The notes beneath the pieces were generated by a model, which saw only the letters and a program-made list of their open reading frames with translations, was not told where the DNA came from and made no database searches. A stretch of 64,000 nt of DNA from Sphingopyxis bauzanensis. GTDB taxonomy: Bacteria; Pseudomonadota; Alphaproteobacteria; Sphingomonadales; Sphingomonadaceae. The translations under genes and the position numbers were made by a program. Below, one piece after another: positions 7,658 through 16,271 of this stretch. The DNA lies in contig NZ_NISK01000004.1 in the NCBI RefSeq assembly GCF_002205675.1, forward strand, positions 310,001-374,000, written 5' to 3'. The stretch's first letter is position 1. Every line of letters begins with the position of its first letter.

Positions 7658-9247
7658 ATGGCCTCGCGCTCTCTCCTACACCGCCCCGCCGCGACCGCGC
7701 TGCCCGCCGACGACAGCATCCCGCTTCACGAACGTGTCCGCCACCGCGCGCTGTTGACCGTCGCGGTCATGGGGGCGTCGGTCATGCAGATCCTCGACAC
7801 GACGATCGCCAATGTCGCGATCCCTCATATGCAATCGGCGCTGGGCGCGACGAGCGAGACGGTGACGTGGGTGCTCACCAGCTATATTTTGGCGAGCGCG
7901 GTCGCGATGCCGATCACGGGCTGGCTGGCCGATCGGATCGGGCGGCGCGAGCTGTTCCTGATCGCGATTTTCGGCTTCATCGTCGCGTCGATGGCCTGCG
8001 GCGCGGCACAGTCGCTGGACCAGATGGTCGCGTTTCGCTTTTTGCAGGGCGTTTTTGCGGCCTTTATCGGGCCGCTGTCGCAGGCGGTAATGCTCGACAT
8101 CAACCCACCCGAGCGCCATGCGCGCGCGATGTCGATCTGGGGCATGGGAATCATGATCGGGCCGATCGTCGGCCCCGTTCTGGGCGGCTGGCTGACCGAG
8201 CAGGCGAGCTGGCGCTGGGTCTTTTATGTCAACCTGCCGTTCGGACTGCTGACGCTGGCGCTGATGTGGGCGCTGCTGCCGGCGACGAAAAAGACGAGCC
8301 GCCGGTTCGACCTGTTCGGCTTTTCGATGCTCGCGCTCGGGCTGGCGGCGCTGCAATTGATGCTCGACCGCGGCGCGCATGCCGACTGGTTCGACAGCGT
8401 CGAAATCTGGATCGAATGCGGCGTCGCGGTCGCGTGCTTGTGGATGTTCGTGGTGCATATGTTTACCGCGCACGCGCCGCTGTTCAGTCGCGCGATGCTG
8501 GCCGACCGCAATCTGGTCACCGCGATGGGATTCATGGTCGTCGTCGGGGTGGTGATGTTCGCGTCGATGGCGCTGTTGCCGCCGATGTTGCAGAATCTGT
8601 TCGGCTGGCCGGTGATCGACACCGGGCTGGCGCTGGCGGTGCGCGGCATCGGCATTTTGATGAGCATGGCGGTTGCCGGGCGCCTGCTCGGCAAGGTCGA
8701 TCCGCGCTGGCTGGTCGGTACCGGCCTCGCGATCGCCGCATTTTCGTTGTGGCAGATGAGCCACTGGTCGCTGGCGATGGGCATGGAACCGGTGATCGTC
8801 AGCGGGCTGGTGCAGGGGCTGGGCATGGGGCTGATCTTCATCCCGCTCAACACGATGGCGTTCGCGACGATCGCGCCGCAATATCGCACCGACGGATCGA
8901 GCCTGCTCAACCTGTTCCGCAGCCTGGGCGCGTCGATCGGCATCTCGATCGTCACCACCCTGCTGGGGTCGAATATCCAGACGAGCCACGCCGACCTGTC
9001 GGCGCATGTCACCAACAGTTCGGTCAGCATACTCGACCCGTCGACCGCCGACCGGTTCGGCATCGCGGGCGAAACAGCGCTGGCGATGGTCAATGCCGAG
9101 ATCAACCGGCAGGCGGCGATGGTCGCCTATATCGACAACTTCTGGGCGATGATGTGGATGACGCTGGCGGCGGTGCCACTGGTGCTGTTGCTGCGGCCGC
9201 CGAGGCCGGGTGGGCCGGTGGCGTCGGTGGCGGATTTGGGGCATTAG
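7658..9247 (+). CDS. emrB: DHA2-family MFS multidrug transporter EmrB/QacA type
   Basis: The 529-residue protein has 14 predicted membrane segments. MFS motif A is visible as GWLADRIGRRELF near residue 87, and antiporter motif C as GIMIGPIVGPVLGGWL near residue 165. The DTTIANVAIPHM segment in helix 1 is typical of DHA2 drug:proton antiporters. It is 56 bp downstream of emrA and should form the EmrAB inner-membrane pump. The substrates cannot be read from sequence. Confidence 0.92.
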   Translation: MASRSLLHRPAATALPADDSIPLHERVRHRALLTVAVMGASVMQILDTTIANVAIPHMQSALGATSETVTWVLTSYILASAVAMPITGWLADRIGRRELFLIAIFGFIVASMACGAAQSLDQMVAFRFLQGVFAAFIGPLSQAVMLDINPPERHARAMSIWGMGIMIGPIVGPVLGGWLTEQASWRWVFYVNLPFGLLTLALMWALLPATKKTSRRFDLFGFSMLALGLAALQLMLDRGAHADWFDSVEIWIECGVAVACLWMFVVHMFTAHAPLFSRAMLADRNLVTAMGFMVVVGVVMFASMALLPPMLQNLFGWPVIDTGLALAVRGIGILMSMAVAGRLLGKVDPRWLVGTGLAIAAFSLWQMSHWSLAMGMEPVIVSGLVQGLGMGLIFIPLNTMAFATIAPQYRTDGSSLLNLFRSLGASIGISIVTTLLGSNIQTSHADLSAHVTNSSVSILDPSTADRFGIAGETALAMVNAEINRQAAMVAYIDNFWAMMWMTLAAVPLVLLLRPPRPGGPVASVADLGH

Positions 9248-9281
9248 GTTGAGGCTGCTTTGGGGTGGGAAGCCAGCGTAG

Positions 9282-9315
9282 CCGATCCTCCCCGGAACGG
9301 GGAGGGGAGGATCGG
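9282..9315. terminator. Strong hairpin after emrB
   Basis: Twelve-base arms CCGATCCTCCCC and GGGGAGGATCGG pair perfectly around a 10-base loop, 35 bp past the emrB stop. There is no U-tract, so it may act as a 3' end stabiliser or a dispersed palindrome rather than a classic terminator. Confidence 0.5.
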
Positions 9316-9337
9316 CCATGTCCGCAATCGGTCGCTA

Positions 9338-9347
9338 CCCTTCTATG
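9338..9347. repeat. Left target-site duplication of the ISAs1-family element
   Basis: CCCTTCTATG lies immediately outside the left end of the insertion sequence and is identical to bases 10602-10611 at the right end. Confidence 0.93.
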
Positions 9348-10601
9348 CAGGGGAATCGGGTGAACAAGTCATCGTGAGATAATTGCGGCGAGGAAGTCAT
9401 CATCCCAAGCTGCGACTTTTCTTCTGAGCCGCATCGAGTCTTTTCCCGGAGCGGATCGCAGTAGATTGTGCGCCATGTGCTTTATGGTGGTGAAGTTTGC
9501 AGGTGCATGCTCCGTGCGCACCCGGCATTCGTCATCGCGAAAGACCATATCCATAACCCAATGGAGACTGTTTTCGATCGCCCAGTGATGGCGCACGATG
9601 GCACCAAGCTGCTCGGCGGGCAGCTGCACCGAGGTTAGGTAGAGGCGGGTTTCGTGGGTGGCTTTGTCGCCTGTCTCGCGGATACTGTCGACGATGACGA
9701 CGGCCTTCAGGCCGGGCCATCCATGGTCCTTGGGAAGCCAGTCGAGATTGTGGATGACGGTGGTCGCCCTGGTCTCGATGCGGCCATGGTCGCCATCGAC
9801 CGTCGTGTTTTGGCTGATCTTGCACTCATGGAAGTTGCGCTCTTTCTGCTCGGCTACGAACAGCGCGACATCCTCGTGCAGAGCCGCCTGGTTCCCCTTG
9901 AGCGCCAGGACATACTCGGCCTTCTTGTCGAGGATCGTCTGAGCAATCACGCGTTGGCAGCCCATAGCGTCGATTGTCACGACGGCACCCTCGATATCCA
10001 TCATGGCCAGTAATCGGGGGATAGCAGTGATCTCGTTCGACTTCTCGTCGATCTTGACCTGGCCCAGCACTAACCGTTGGCGAGCGGCAAATGCCGAGAC
10101 CATATGGATCGCTGCCTTGCCGCCCGCCTTGTCGTGCGAACGACGCGATGTCTTGCCGTCGATTGCAATGACCTCGGCACAGGTCCCGGTGAGCGAGGCG
10201 ACCCACTTCACAAAGCACTGCTGGAACTGTTCGGCATCGAGCGTCGCGAAGATGTCACCAAGGTGATCGTGCGAGGGCGTGCCGGCAGCAAAGGGACGAA
10301 ATCGCTGCAGAAAATCCAGCTTTTTCTCTCCAAAGCGGGCGATGTCGACGAATGTCTCCGCACCCGCCAAAACGCCCAGCAGCGCCAAAAGCAATATCTC
10401 CTCAAGCGGATACATCACCTTCGCCAGTTGGCGACCATCGACCAACTCACGGAAATGATCCAGAAAAACCACCGCCTCGCCAAGCGCTCCGCTCGACTGA
10501 TCACCACTGTCCATCACAATATCCCCGCGTCCAAATCTGAGGATTTGCATAGATTCAGCAATTCACGCGTTTGTCGCCTCTTCTTTCACCCGATTGCCCT
10601 G
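9348..10601 (-). mobile_element. Complete ISAs1-family insertion sequence, 1254 bp
   Basis: The ends are terminal inverted repeats: CAGGGGAATCGGGTGAA at 9348-9364 and its complement (one mismatch) at 10585-10601. Both are flanked by the exact 10-bp direct repeat CCCTTCTATG, which fits the 8-10 bp duplications known for this family. Inside is one intact transposase on the minus strand. The perfect duplication and uninterrupted transposase point to a recent insertion. It landed between emrB and a TonB-like gene. Confidence 0.95.
9369..10514 (-). CDS. ISAs1-family DDE transposase
   Basis: The 381-residue protein (ATG at 10514; an in-frame upstream ATG at 10550 is also inside the element) has the ISAs1 layout. 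The N-terminal region is LDHFRELVDGRQLAKVMYPLEEILLLALLGVLAGAETF. The catalytic core has EVIAIDGKTSR (first Asp), VVTIDAMGCQ (second Asp) and HWAIENSLHWVMDMVFRDDECR (Glu). No frameshift or stop interrupts it, so it may be active. It ends 5 bp inside the left inverted repeat. Confidence 0.93.
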   Translation of the reverse strand: MDSGDQSSGALGEAVVFLDHFRELVDGRQLAKVMYPLEEILLLALLGVLAGAETFVDIARFGEKKLDFLQRFRPFAAGTPSHDHLGDIFATLDAEQFQQCFVKWVASLTGTCAEVIAIDGKTSRRSHDKAGGKAAIHMVSAFAARQRLVLGQVKIDEKSNEITAIPRLLAMMDIEGAVVTIDAMGCQRVIAQTILDKKAEYVLALKGNQAALHEDVALFVAEQKERNFHECKISQNTTVDGDHGRIETRATTVIHNLDWLPKDHGWPGLKAVVIVDSIRETGDKATHETRLYLTSVQLPAEQLGAIVRHHWAIENSLHWVMDMVFRDDECRVRTEHAPANFTTIKHMAHNLLRSAPGKDSMRLRRKVAAWDDDFLAAIISR

Positions 10602-10611
10602 CCCTTCTATG
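10602..10611. repeat. Right target-site duplication of the ISAs1-family element
   Basis: CCCTTCTATG is repeated exactly from 9338-9347, directly outside the right inverted repeat. Confidence 0.93.
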
Positions 10612-10667
10612 CCCCCGCCCTTGTCAAAGACCCGGCCTCCCCCTATCCCCGCGAACCGTGCCTTCGG

Positions 10668-11468
10668 GTGCCCGCTGCCGGGTGCCGCCACCAAAGATCG
10701 CTTCCGCTGAGCCCTCTCCCAGCCACGCCCTATGTCGAACAGCTCAGCATCGGGGCGGGGCGGCGTTCGCTTGCCATCGGCTTGTCTGTCCTGATCCCGG
10801 CGCTGCTGCTGTTGATGCTGCTGACCTTTGGCGTGGAAGAGCCGCCGGTGGTCAAGGAGGAGTGGGTCAGTGTGGTCAGCATCGCCGCGCCGCAGGCGGC
10901 CGAAGAGGCCGCCGAAGCGAGCCCGCGCGAGAGCCAGCGAGCCGAGACCGAGCCTCTGCCTGAGCCACCAACGCCCAACGAACCGGTGCCGCCAAAAGCC
11001 GCCGAGCCGCTCACTGCACCGCAACCGCCCGCACCGCCCCAGCCCCCACTGCCGCCGACGACGGTCCCCCGGATCGGGGCCCGCCCGCCGGGCGGGCAGG
11101 TCTACGGACCGCCCAATACAGGGGGGACGTCCTCATCCTCTCGCGACACCGAACGGGTGGGGACGGCGCCGAATGGCGAGCCGCTCTATGCCGCCGCCTG
11201 GTACCGCGAGCCGAGCAACGACGAATTGCGCGGCTATTTATCGACCGCCGACGGCCCCGGCTGGGGCCTGATCGCCTGCCGAACCGCGCCCGATTTCCGC
11301 GTCGAGGATTGCGTCGGGCTGGACGAATATCCGACCGGATCGCGGATCATGCGCGCGGTGCTCGCCGCGGCCTGGCAATTCCGGGTCCGGCCGCCGCGGC
11401 TGGGCGGGAAGCCGATGGTGGGGGCGTGGGTTCGGATCCGGATCGATTATGGGCTCCGGCGGCGGTAG
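10668..11468 (+). CDS. TonB-like proline-rich inner-membrane protein
   Basis: The frame is clear from about 10730 onward; the start is uncertain. GTG at 10668 is used here, and CTG at 10707 is an alternative; no strong ribosome site is visible. The product has one membrane helix (SLAIGLSVLIPALLLLMLLTFG), a Glu/Pro-rich periplasmic linker (EPLPEPPTPNEPVPPKAAE through PPQPPLPPTTVP), and a C-terminal domain with two Cys (LIACRT, EDCVGL) ending AAWQFRVRPPRLGGKPMVGAWVRIRIDYG. That layout is TonB-like, but the C-terminal domain is not a textbook TonB domain. The insertion sequence ends 66 bp upstream and may have displaced its promoter. Confidence 0.6.
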   Translation: MPAAGCRHQRSLPLSPLPATPYVEQLSIGAGRRSLAIGLSVLIPALLLLMLLTFGVEEPPVVKEEWVSVVSIAAPQAAEEAAEASPRESQRAETEPLPEPPTPNEPVPPKAAEPLTAPQPPAPPQPPLPPTTVPRIGARPPGGQVYGPPNTGGTSSSSRDTERVGTAPNGEPLYAAAWYREPSNDELRGYLSTADGPGWGLIACRTAPDFRVEDCVGLDEYPTGSRIMRAVLAAAWQFRVRPPRLGGKPMVGAWVRIRIDYGLRRR

Positions 11469-11602
11469 TTAGAGCTGATTGAAGCCGGGGAGCGATCTTG
11501 CCATTCTCCCGTCGGGAGAGGGATACGAAGGCTTGGTTCCGCAGCAATTTAGCCGAAGTTGGGTGAGGGGATCACCCATCGTCTAAAAAAACTAACTGCA
11601 AA

Positions 11603-11662
11603 CACCCTCACCCAACCCTCTCCAAAGGGGCCCCTGAGAGGGAGGGGTTGGGGTGAGGGGTG
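11603..11662. repeat. Imperfect GC-rich hairpin repeat in a gene-poor stretch
   Basis: Left arm CACCCTCACCCAACCCTCTC and a right arm beginning at GAGAGGGAGGGG pair with small bulges around CAAAGGGGCCCCT. A second fragment of the same motif (TTGGGTGAGGGGATCACCC) lies at 11558-11576. Nothing else was seen between 11469 and 11765. This is a dispersed palindrome rather than a typical terminator. Confidence 0.5.
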
Positions 11663-11765
11663 GGTGCGAGCGATAGCGAGCCGAGGCAGAGCTCCACCTT
11701 CGGGGGCTACCTACCCCAAGCCCCTCCCTAGTATGGAGGGGAGAAGAGAGGCCCGCGTCCGCTCG

Positions 11766-12371
11766 TCACCGAAAGAAACAATTCACGCCCGCGAACAGTG
11801 CATCGATCTTTGCCGCGTCGCCCGGCGAGGCGAATATGCCGCCGACGACATTCTCGCCGGTGCCGATGCTGAATTCCTCGCCCAGCGTGCTGTCCTCGAC
11901 GGCGATGATCGACACCGACTCGCCCGCCTTGGCGCGCGTCGTGCCGATGGCGATGCCGCTCGCCGTCGAATAGGCGGCTGCGCCGGGTTCGTTGCCGAGG
12001 AACCAACCGGCGAATTTGTCGTCCTGAAAATTCAGCGTCATCGCGTCATAGCGGGTGAATTGCATCGGGCCGGCGCCGCATTCGTCATTGGTGCTGCGAT
12101 CGTCTTCCTTGCCCGCAACATTCGCCAGCGCCGCCTCGGCCTGCGCGCGCGGGACGCCGAATGCGAGCAGGCTGGCCTTGCCGCTGGTCTTGTCGATAAA
12201 GCGCAGCCCCTCGCCATCAAGGCTGACCGCGGTGGTTGCGGCGGCGGGGCCGTCGGCTTTCGCTTCGGGGACCGGGGGCGCGGTGATCTCGCTCGCGGCG
12301 GGGGTCTTTTCAGGCGCCGGTTTGCAGGCGGCGAGCAGCGCCACCATCGCGAGGGTCATCATACTACGCAT
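11766..12371 (-). CDS. Putative lipoprotein of unknown function
   Basis: The 201-residue protein starts MRSMMTLAMVALLAACKPAPEK; LAAC is a good lipobox with Cys16 as the lipidation site. A Pro/Ala-rich linker follows, then a domain with GEGLRFIDKTSGKASLLAFG, NDECGAGPMQFTRYDAMTLNF and GVNCFF, whose two Cys could pair. I do not recognise the family. It starts 3 bp after the stop of the YjdF-like gene, so the two are one operon. Confidence 0.75.
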   Translation of the reverse strand: MRSMMTLAMVALLAACKPAPEKTPAASEITAPPVPEAKADGPAAATTAVSLDGEGLRFIDKTSGKASLLAFGVPRAQAEAALANVAGKEDDRSTNDECGAGPMQFTRYDAMTLNFQDDKFAGWFLGNEPGAAAYSTASGIAIGTTRAKAGESVSIIAVEDSTLGEEFSIGTGENVVGGIFASPGDAAKIDALFAGVNCFFR

Positions 12372-12374
12372 CGC

Positions 12375-12995
12375 CTATCTCCTCCGCCGGACCAGCAGCA
12401 CCAATATCGCACCCAGCACTGCCAGCGCCATATCCTTTTGCGCGTCCCAGATGTCGCCCTGCTGGCCATTGTAGCGGTCGGCAGTCTCGCCTGCGGCGAC
12501 GATGGTCAGCAGCCATTCGAAGATTTCGTAAAGGCAGGAAGTGGACAAGACCCAACCCAGCACGGTTAACGCGGCGCCGCGCTTGCCGAGCCCGCCCCAC
12601 CGCCGCGCGATCTCCGCCACCGGGATCACCGACAGCGCGCCAAAGGCGAAATGGACGAGGCGGTCATAATGGTTGCGGGTCCAGCCGAAGGCGTCGGACA
12701 GGCTGGTGCCGGTCAATGCCCGCGACCAGGCGTCGTAAGGGACACTGCTGTAGGCATAGCGGCCGCCGAGGGTATGGAGCGCCATGAAGGCGACGATGCA
12801 AGCAACTGCGGGGGTGGATAGCGGCCAGCTGCGGAGCAGCGCAGGGGCGGCGACGAGCAGCAGCATTGTCGGAATATGCTGGAGTAGCGCGATTTCGGGA
12901 TAGGGTTGCTCGATTTGCACGAGCAGCAGCAGGATAAGGAGGACGCCGAGCAGGCGGCGCTGGGCGCGCTGGGTCGTGGAAGCGGCTTCGGTCAT
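12375..12995 (-). CDS. DUF2238/YjdF-type integral membrane protein
   Basis: The 206-residue protein has about six membrane segments. The conserved DUF2238 features are present: HTLGGRYAYSSVPY, the RNHYDRLVHFAFGAL segment and the LYEIFEWL...NGQQGDIWDAQKDMALAVLGA end. The family is uncharacterised; conserved His, Glu and Asp residues in and near the membrane suggest a catalytic or metal role, but this is unproven. It is the first gene of a two-gene unit with the lipoprotein downstream. Confidence 0.85.
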   Translation of the reverse strand: MTEAASTTQRAQRRLLGVLLILLLLVQIEQPYPEIALLQHIPTMLLLVAAPALLRSWPLSTPAVACIVAFMALHTLGGRYAYSSVPYDAWSRALTGTSLSDAFGWTRNHYDRLVHFAFGALSVIPVAEIARRWGGLGKRGAALTVLGWVLSTSCLYEIFEWLLTIVAAGETADRYNGQQGDIWDAQKDMALAVLGAILVLLVRRRR

Positions 12996-13010
12996 CCCGT
13001 CCCCCTATCC

Positions 13011-13088
13011 GTTCGTGTCGAGCGAAGTCGAGACTCCGTGAAGACTAGCACGAACGGGACGCATGTCGATTTCGCTCGGTGCAAAGGG
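13011..13088. repeat. Dispersed palindrome, family A, copy 1 (degenerate)
   Basis: The left arm GTTCGTGTCGAGCGAAGTCG is intact, while the right arm (GTCGATTTCGCTCGGTGCAAAGGG) is decayed. Better copies are at 13918-13996 and 63529-63608. It lies between the DDAH gene and the yjdF-like gene. Confidence 0.75.
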
Positions 13089-13120
13089 AATTTGAGAGCT
13101 GAGCAGGAGTTTATAGGCGG

Positions 13121-13903
13121 TCACCAGCGCAGCGACATGCAGCTGAGCCCGGCATCGATGCGCGCAATCTGGTCGGTCGGGAGCGGACGGCAATCGATGC
13201 CGCGCGCTGTGAGCATCGCGCGCGTTGCGCGCCAGCGGGCGCCGACGAGAACGGTGCTGCAGACGCGCAGGATATTGGCGGCGGGGTTTTCGCCAAGCGG
13301 GGTGAGCACGACTTCGAGCCCAGCGAATTGCGGGCAGCTCGCCATTTCGGGGACCGCGAGGATCGTGTTTGCGTCGATCAGGCCGCAGCCCGTCTTGAAG
13401 TGGAGGACGCCGGGCGGTGTTTCGGCGATTTCGGCGCGGTAGTCGAGCGTTTCGAGCAGCTTTGCCAGTTCGGTCGCGCCCGAGCGGTCGGTGCGGTCGG
13501 ACAGGCCGATGATCACCCGGTCGGCGAGGCGCAGCACGTCGCCGCCGTCGGCGTAGCCGGGGCCGGTCATTTCGAGCAGCTGTGCATGATGGAAGCCGAG
13601 CGCGGCGCGGATATGCGCGACCTCGCCCGCGCGAGTGGGGGCACCGGGGCGGAGCAGGATCGCGCCCTCCGGAAAAGTCAGCGCGACGTCTTCGGTGAAG
13701 AGCGCGTCGGGGAAGTCATCGAGCGGCGGGAGGACGTCGACGGTCAGGCCGAGGTCGCGCAGGGTCGCGACATAGGCGGCATGCTCGGCGGCGAGACCCG
13801 CGAAGACGGGATCGGGGCCGCCGTCGGCACGGATGCCGTGGATCGCCGAGGGGGCGGGGGCGCGGCAGAGCGCGTGGGTGAATATGCAGGGGGCAGAATT
13901 CAT
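13121..13903 (-). CDS. Dimethylarginine dimethylaminohydrolase / arginine deiminase-superfamily hydrolase
   Basis: The 260-residue protein carries the DDAH/GME-superfamily catalytic set: FPDALFTED (64-72), GYADGGDVL (117-124), His168 in GVLHFKTG and Cys255 in GLSCMSLR. The family hydrolyses guanidine-modified arginines such as N,N-dimethylarginine to citrulline plus an amine. Length (about 255-285) and motif spacing fit bacterial DDAH. Related enzymes act on other guanidino substrates, so specificity is not certain. No signal peptide is present. It is flanked on both sides by family A palindromes. Confidence 0.85.
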   Translation of the reverse strand: MNSAPCIFTHALCRAPAPSAIHGIRADGGPDPVFAGLAAEHAAYVATLRDLGLTVDVLPPLDDFPDALFTEDVALTFPEGAILLRPGAPTRAGEVAHIRAALGFHHAQLLEMTGPGYADGGDVLRLADRVIIGLSDRTDRSGATELAKLLETLDYRAEIAETPPGVLHFKTGCGLIDANTILAVPEMASCPQFAGLEVVLTPLGENPAANILRVCSTVLVGARWRATRAMLTARGIDCRPLPTDQIARIDAGLSCMSLRW

Positions 13904-13917
13904 CTGCCTCCCTTAGT

Positions 13918-13996
13918 CGTTCGCATCGAGCGAAGTCGAGATGCCGCGAGGGCGCGCACCGACGATGGGTGTCTCGACTTCGCTCGACACGAACGG
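13918..13996. repeat. Dispersed palindrome, family A, copy 2
   Basis: CGTTCGCATCGAGCGAAGTC at the left and CTCGACTTCGCTCGACACGA at the right pair around a variable middle. The element is about 79 bp and sits in the gap between asd and the DDAH gene. The same arms recur at 63529-63608. Confidence 0.85.
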
Positions 13997-14011
13997 AATT
14001 CGGAAGGGGGA

Positions 14012-15037
14012 TTAGCCCTTTTTCAGATGCCGCCGCCCCAGCAATTCCGCGATCTGCACCGCGTTGAGCGCCGCGCCCTTGCGGAGGTTGTCCGAGACGC
14101 ACCACAGGTTGAGGCCGTTCTCGACCGTCGGATCCTCGCGAACGCGCGATACGAAGGTCGCGAAGTCGCCGACGCATTCGACGGGGGTGATGTAGCCGCC
14201 GTCCTCACGCTTGTCGTGGAGGACGACGCCGGGGGCTTCGCGCAGGATGCGCTGGGCGTCCTCGGCCGACAGTTCGCGCTCCATCTCGATGTTGATTGCT
14301 TCCGAATGGCCGACAAAGACGGGGACGCGGACGCAGGTCGCGGTGACCTTGATCTTGGGATCGAGAATCTTCTTGGTCTCGACGACCATCTTCCACTCTT
14401 CCTTGGTCGACCCGTCGTCGAGGAAGCTGTCGATGTGCGGGATGACGTTGAAGGCGATCTGCTTGGTGAACTTCTGGATGTCCTTTTCGTCGCCGACGAA
14501 GATCTGGCGCGTCTGGTTCCACAGTTCATCCATGCCCGCCTTGCCGGCGCCGCTGACCGACTGATAGGTCGAGACGACGACGCGGGTGATCGTGGCGGCG
14601 TCGTGGAGCGGCTTCAGCGCGACGACCATCTGTGCGGTCGAGCAGTTGGGGTTGGCGATGATGTTGCGCTTGGTATAGCCGTCGATCGCGTCGGGGTTCA
14701 CCTCGGGCACGATCAGCGGCACGTCGGGGTCCATGCGGTACAGCGAGCTATTGTCGATCACGACGCAGCCTGCCGCCGCGGCCTTGGGTGCGTGGACCTT
14801 CGTCGCTTCGCTGCCGATCGCAAAGATCGCCATGTCCCAGCCGGCCCAGTCGAAATTGTCGATATTCTGGCATTTCAGCGTACGGCCAGTGTCACCGATT
14901 TCGACGTCGGTCCCCTGACTGCGCGACGAGGCGACGACCGCCAGTTCGTCGATCGGGAATTCGCGCTCGGTAAGGATGGCGAGCACTTCGCGCCCGACAT
15001 TGCCCGTCGCGCCGGCGACAACGATCCGATAACCCAT
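14012..15037 (-). CDS. asd: Aspartate-semialdehyde dehydrogenase
   Basis: The 341-residue enzyme reduces aspartyl phosphate to aspartate semialdehyde with NADPH, feeding lysine/diaminopimelate, threonine and methionine synthesis. The NADP motif GATGNVGREVL is at residues 9-19. The catalytic Cys is in IIANPNCSTAQMV, and the conserved His is in FVGHSEAINIE. Length and motifs are typical of bacterial Asd. It lies downstream of rplS but behind a strong terminator, so it should have its own promoter. Confidence 0.96.
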   Translation of the reverse strand: MGYRIVVAGATGNVGREVLAILTEREFPIDELAVVASSRSQGTDVEIGDTGRTLKCQNIDNFDWAGWDMAIFAIGSEATKVHAPKAAAAGCVVIDNSSLYRMDPDVPLIVPEVNPDAIDGYTKRNIIANPNCSTAQMVVALKPLHDAATITRVVVSTYQSVSGAGKAGMDELWNQTRQIFVGDEKDIQKFTKQIAFNVIPHIDSFLDDGSTKEEWKMVVETKKILDPKIKVTATCVRVPVFVGHSEAINIEMERELSAEDAQRILREAPGVVLHDKREDGGYITPVECVGDFATFVSRVREDPTVENGLNLWCVSDNLRKGAALNAVQIAELLGRRHLKKG

Positions 15038-15074
15038 GATGAAATCCCGTTCTGAAGATGATGTGCTGAAACGA

Positions 15075-15114
15075 AAAACGACCGGTTCTGCGCTTTGGCG
15101 GAACCGGTCGTTTT
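15075..15114 (-). terminator. Intrinsic terminator after rplS
   Basis: Fourteen-base perfect arms, AAAACGACCGGTTC and GAACCGGTCGTTTT, enclose a 12-base loop. On the minus strand the stem ends in a run of five T, 38 bp past the rplS stop. It also has a T-run on the other strand and could work in both directions. Confidence 0.85.
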
Positions 15115-15151
15115 GGAAAGCTGTTTTCGCTTGGGGTTGGGAAAGTCTCCC

Positions 15152-15529
15152 TTAGCCCTCGCTGGCTTCCGGCCGGTAGTCGCGGCGCTCCGCAATACGC
15201 GCCGATTTACCAGTGCGGCCACGAAGATAATAAAGCTTCGCACGACGCACGGCACCCTTGCGGATGACAGTAATGCTGTCGAGGTTGGGCGAGTACAGCG
15301 GGAACACGCGCTCGACACCTTCGCCGAACGACATTTTGCGCACGGTGAAGTTGGAGCCCATGCCCTTGTTCGAGCGCGCGATGCACACGCCTTCGAAATT
15401 CTGGACGCGAGTGCGTTCGCCTTCGACCACTTTCACGCCGACTTTCAGCGTGTCGCCGGGGCGGAAGGTCGGAATGGTTTTTGCCGCTTTGGCAATTTCT
15501 TCGGCTTCGATCGTCTGGATGAGGTTCAT
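15152..15529 (-). CDS. rplS: Ribosomal protein L19
   Basis: The 125-residue protein starts [14 protein letters not shown] and contains the L19 signatures [71 protein letters not shown]. It binds the 30S-50S interface of the ribosome. The ATG at 15529 is 4 bp after the trmD stop, so trmD and rplS are co-transcribed as in most bacteria. Confidence 0.97.
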   Translation of the reverse strand: MNLIQTIEAEEIAKAAKTIPTFRPGDTLKVGVKVVEGERTRVQNFEGVCIARSNKGMGSNFTVRKMSFGEGVERVFPLYSPNLDSITVIRKGAVRRAKLYYLRGRTGKSARIAERRDYRPEASEG

Positions 15530-15533
15530 GCCT

Positions 15534-16271
15534 CTAGTCCTTTTCTTTTCGCCGCGCGCCAGAGGCAGGTCGGGCCCGAGCATCGATATGACGCTCCCAA
15601 AGGTCCGGCCTGCGTAACCGTGTGTGATCTTCCGCCTGTTGTTTCCGCCAGGCCGCGATCTTCGCATGATCCCCCGATCGCAGCACTTCGGGGATCGTGC
15701 GCCCTTCCCATTCGACGGGCCGGGTATAGTGCGGATATTCGAGCAAGCCGTTTTCAAACGACTCATCGTCCCCGCTAGAAGCCGCGCCCATTACGCCGGG
15801 AAGCAGCCGAATGCAAGCGTCGAGCAGCAACAGCGCCCCCATCTCGCCGCCCGATAGGATGATGTCGCCCATCGACACCTGTTCGATCGGCCGCGCGTCG
15901 AAGATGCGCTCGTCGAAACCCTCGAACCGGCCGCAGAGGATGATCGCCCCCGGCCCGACCGCGAGGTCGCGCACGCGGCGCTGGGTGATCGGCGTGCCGC
16001 GGGGAGTCATGGCGAGGATCGGGAGGCCCGGATGCGCCGCGACCGCATGGTCGAGCGCCGCCGCCAGCACATCGGCCTTGAGCACCATCCCCGCTCCGCC
16101 GCCCGCGGGCGTGTCGTCGACGGTGCGGTGCTTGTCGGTCGAAAAATCGCGGATCTGCACCGGTGCGCACGCCCACGTCCTGCTCTCGAGCGCGCGCCCC
16201 GCCATGCTGTGTCCCAGCGGGCCGGGGAAGATATCGGGATAAAGCGTAAGGGGAACGACAGTGAAGGTCAT
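15534..16271 (-). CDS. trmD: tRNA (guanine-37-N1)-methyltransferase
   Basis: The 245-residue enzyme methylates G37 of tRNAs with SAM, preventing +1 frameshifts. The trefoil-knot motifs are present: [59 protein letters not shown] and [15 protein letters not shown]. The ATG at 16271 overlaps the LysR stop (ATGA). It is the gene before rplS, but rimM is not directly upstream; about 4.2 kb of other genes separates them. Confidence 0.97.
   Translation of the reverse strand: MTFTVVPLTLYPDIFPGPLGHSMAGRALESRTWACAPVQIRDFSTDKHRTVDDTPAGGGAGMVLKADVLAAALDHAVAAHPGLPILAMTPRGTPITQRRVRDLAVGPGAIILCGRFEGFDERIFDARPIEQVSMGDIILSGGEMGALLLLDACIRLLPGVMGAASSGDDESFENGLLEYPHYTRPVEWEGRTIPEVLRSGDHAKIAAWRKQQAEDHTRLRRPDLWERHIDARARPASGARRKEKD

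Noticed and set aside
7676..9319. A 547-codon minus-strand frame opposite emrB
   Set aside because: Its composition (Arg, His, Gln and Asp runs) is typical of antisense frames, and emrB on the plus strand has clear motifs.
10077..10667. A long 5' extension of the TonB-like frame through the insertion sequence
   Set aside because: The extension is the antisense of the transposase and crosses the IS right end, so it cannot be the native N-terminus.
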